From NCBI GenBank assembly GCA_029006195.1, contig JAQXGH010000017.1, positions 1-64,000 on the forward strand: a stretch of DNA of 64,000 nt, written 5' to 3'. The translations under genes and the position numbers were made by a program. Source of the stretch: Bacillota bacterium (GTDB lineage: Bacteria > Bacillota > Clostridia > Peptostreptococcales > Anaerovoracaceae). The notes under the pieces are model-generated. The model made no database searches and was not told the DNA's origin. It saw only the letters and a program-made list of their open reading frames with translations. This document shows, one piece after another, positions 63,011-64,000 of this stretch (the stretch's first letter is position 1; the number at the start of each line of letters is the position of its first letter).

Positions 63011-63898
63011 ATGAGTATGATAAATTGGAATGAACTCTGGAAAGAAATGAACCGACAGGCGGGGACTGATAATTCCAGTGATTTTTGGGATGCTTTCGCA
63101 CCTAGATTTAGAAAGAAAGTTAAGGATAAAGATCCATATGTTGAGCAGTTTTATGAACTGGCCGAGATAAAGCCAGGGGACACGCTTTTTGATATGGGGT
63201 GCGGTTCGGGTACTTTGGCTATCCCTTATGCGAAGAAAGGGCACGAAGTTTATGCTGCGGATTTTTCGCAAGGCATGCTGGATAATCTGATGATGGGAGC
63301 AGCAGAAGAAGGTGTGGCGGACAGGATACATCCTATTAAGCTGGACTGGAACGAGGACTGGAGCCAGAGAGAACTGCCTGTGTGCGATGTAGCTTTTTCA
63401 TCAAGATCAATAATATGCGATGATCTGACGCAGGCGCTTAAGAATCTGGAATCCGTAGCCAGAAGAAGATGCTGCATGGCTGTTTGGGATAGTCCAAACA
63501 GCGGCTATGACAGATACGTAGCAGATGCAGTGGGATATGAGAGACCTGGCTGCGGCACATATGTATACGTATTAAATGAGCTTATCGATAGGGATGTTTT
63601 CCCGGAGCTGCTCTTTGTTAAAAGCCCGTTCAGATCGTCAAAGTATGAGACTTTCGAGCAGGGAGTAGAGAAGCTTCGCGGCGGATTTGAAAGACCGCTT
63701 ACGGAGGAGCAGGAGAGGATTTTCCTGGAATACTGCAATAAGCATCTGGTATTCCACATTGTAGAAGATGGAGGCGGTGTCAGTGCGAGAAAGGATGCGC
63801 AGGGCAAGAAGGAGTTCTGGCAGCTTGATCATGATACTATGTCAACGACTGCTTTCATAAGATGGGATAAAGAGAATGTTTATGGCAAAATCAGATAA
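63011..63898 (+). CDS. Class I SAM-dependent methyltransferase
   Basis: This 295-residue protein has motif I TLFDMGCGSGTLAIPYA (about 57-73), motif II VYAADFSQGMLDNL and a FSSRSIICDD stretch in the motif IV place. An N-terminal helix (WNELWKEMNRQAG) and a C-terminal region rich in aromatics and charge follow. The substrate is unknown. Its end overlaps the next, partial gene by 17 bases. Confidence 0.85.
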   Translation: MSMINWNELWKEMNRQAGTDNSSDFWDAFAPRFRKKVKDKDPYVEQFYELAEIKPGDTLFDMGCGSGTLAIPYAKKGHEVYAADFSQGMLDNLMMGAAEEGVADRIHPIKLDWNEDWSQRELPVCDVAFSSRSIICDDLTQALKNLESVARRRCCMAVWDSPNSGYDRYVADAVGYERPGCGTYVYVLNELIDRDVFPELLFVKSPFRSSKYETFEQGVEKLRGGFERPLTEEQERIFLEYCNKHLVFHIVEDGGGVSARKDAQGKKEFWQLDHDTMSTTAFIRWDKENVYGKIR

Positions 63899-64000
63899 CA
63901 AATTCATATATTTAGGAGACCCTCAGTGCGATAGGATTTCGGGAAACGGTCTTGATTACTCGGCGTGGGCCAGGATTCTTAAAAAGGCTATAAGCGCATG
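63882..64000 (+). CDS. Partial unknown gene cut by the window edge
   Basis: An ORF starts at ATG 63882 inside the 3' end of the methyltransferase gene and reads MAKSDNKFIYLGDPQCDRIS on to the end of the window (39 complete codons). No ATG-proximal motif is recognised. The overlap suggests translational coupling with the methyltransferase. Confidence 0.6.
   Translation, partial: MAKSDNKFIYLGDPQCDRISGNGLDYSAWARILKKAISA

Overview
The window comes from an anaerobic, low-to-mid GC, Gram-positive bacterium of the Clostridia type. This is inferred from AGGAGG-type ribosome binding sites, lipoproteins with lipoboxes and secreted Fn3/Big proteins but no outer-membrane genes, molybdenum and tungsten aldehyde oxidoreductases, and a Gx-transporter/ApbE/NusG-II group. 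No rRNA, tRNA, CRISPR array, insertion sequence or phage gene was seen. The species cannot be named from the sequence alone.

Layout. 0-6.2 kb: a hybrid sensor kinase with a degenerate ATPase domain, a SUV3-like RNA helicase, a minus-strand flavin-transfer group (Gx transporter, ApbE, NusG-II protein) and an internally duplicated unknown protein. 6.2-10.3 kb: a minus-strand molybdopterin operon (moeA-moaA-moaC-mogA) ending in a TSUP exporter. 10.4-22.1 kb: housekeeping and envelope genes: a C26 amidotransferase, two low-complexity envelope proteins with a UPF0182 membrane protein, a glutamine synthetase cut by an in-frame TAA, serS and an NlpC/P60 hydrolase.

22.2-37.0 kb: a collinear cluster behind a strong promoter, a Moco/Tuco-type riboswitch, a second structured leader and a perfect terminator. 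It encodes four secreted proteins built from sulfite-oxidase-fold-like (SUOX-like) domains (one about 2,200 residues with eight copies), a FecBCD-type ABC importer, an ExbB/TolQ-like proton channel and its DUF2149 partner. The riboswitch suggests that the cluster handles molybdate, tungstate or their pterin cofactor at the surface of a single-membrane cell. This is the best candidate here for an undescribed system.

37.1-63.9 kb: a second Mo/W island. It holds a Desulfovibrio Mop-like aldehyde oxidoreductase, a dicluster/FAD/CCG electron-transfer protein with small partners, a 1,600-residue HD-NadD-phosphoribosyltransferase-like fusion, an LDH-like dehydrogenase, a flavoprotein, a second Moco/Tuco riboswitch before a ferredoxin and tungsten AOR pair, moaD, moeB, a MobB-FdhD fusion, a radical SAM protein, a methyltransferase, a short AMP-ligase-like protein, a MocA-like/histidine phosphatase fusion, two DUF364 proteins with an NTPase, and a final methyltransferase operon cut by the window edge. 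Several of these match, from memory, the Desulfovibrio DVU_1551-DVU_1559 neighbourhood around Mop. The two islands and the moeA operon together form one molybdenum/tungsten programme: uptake, pterin synthesis, cofactor maturation and the enzymes that use it.
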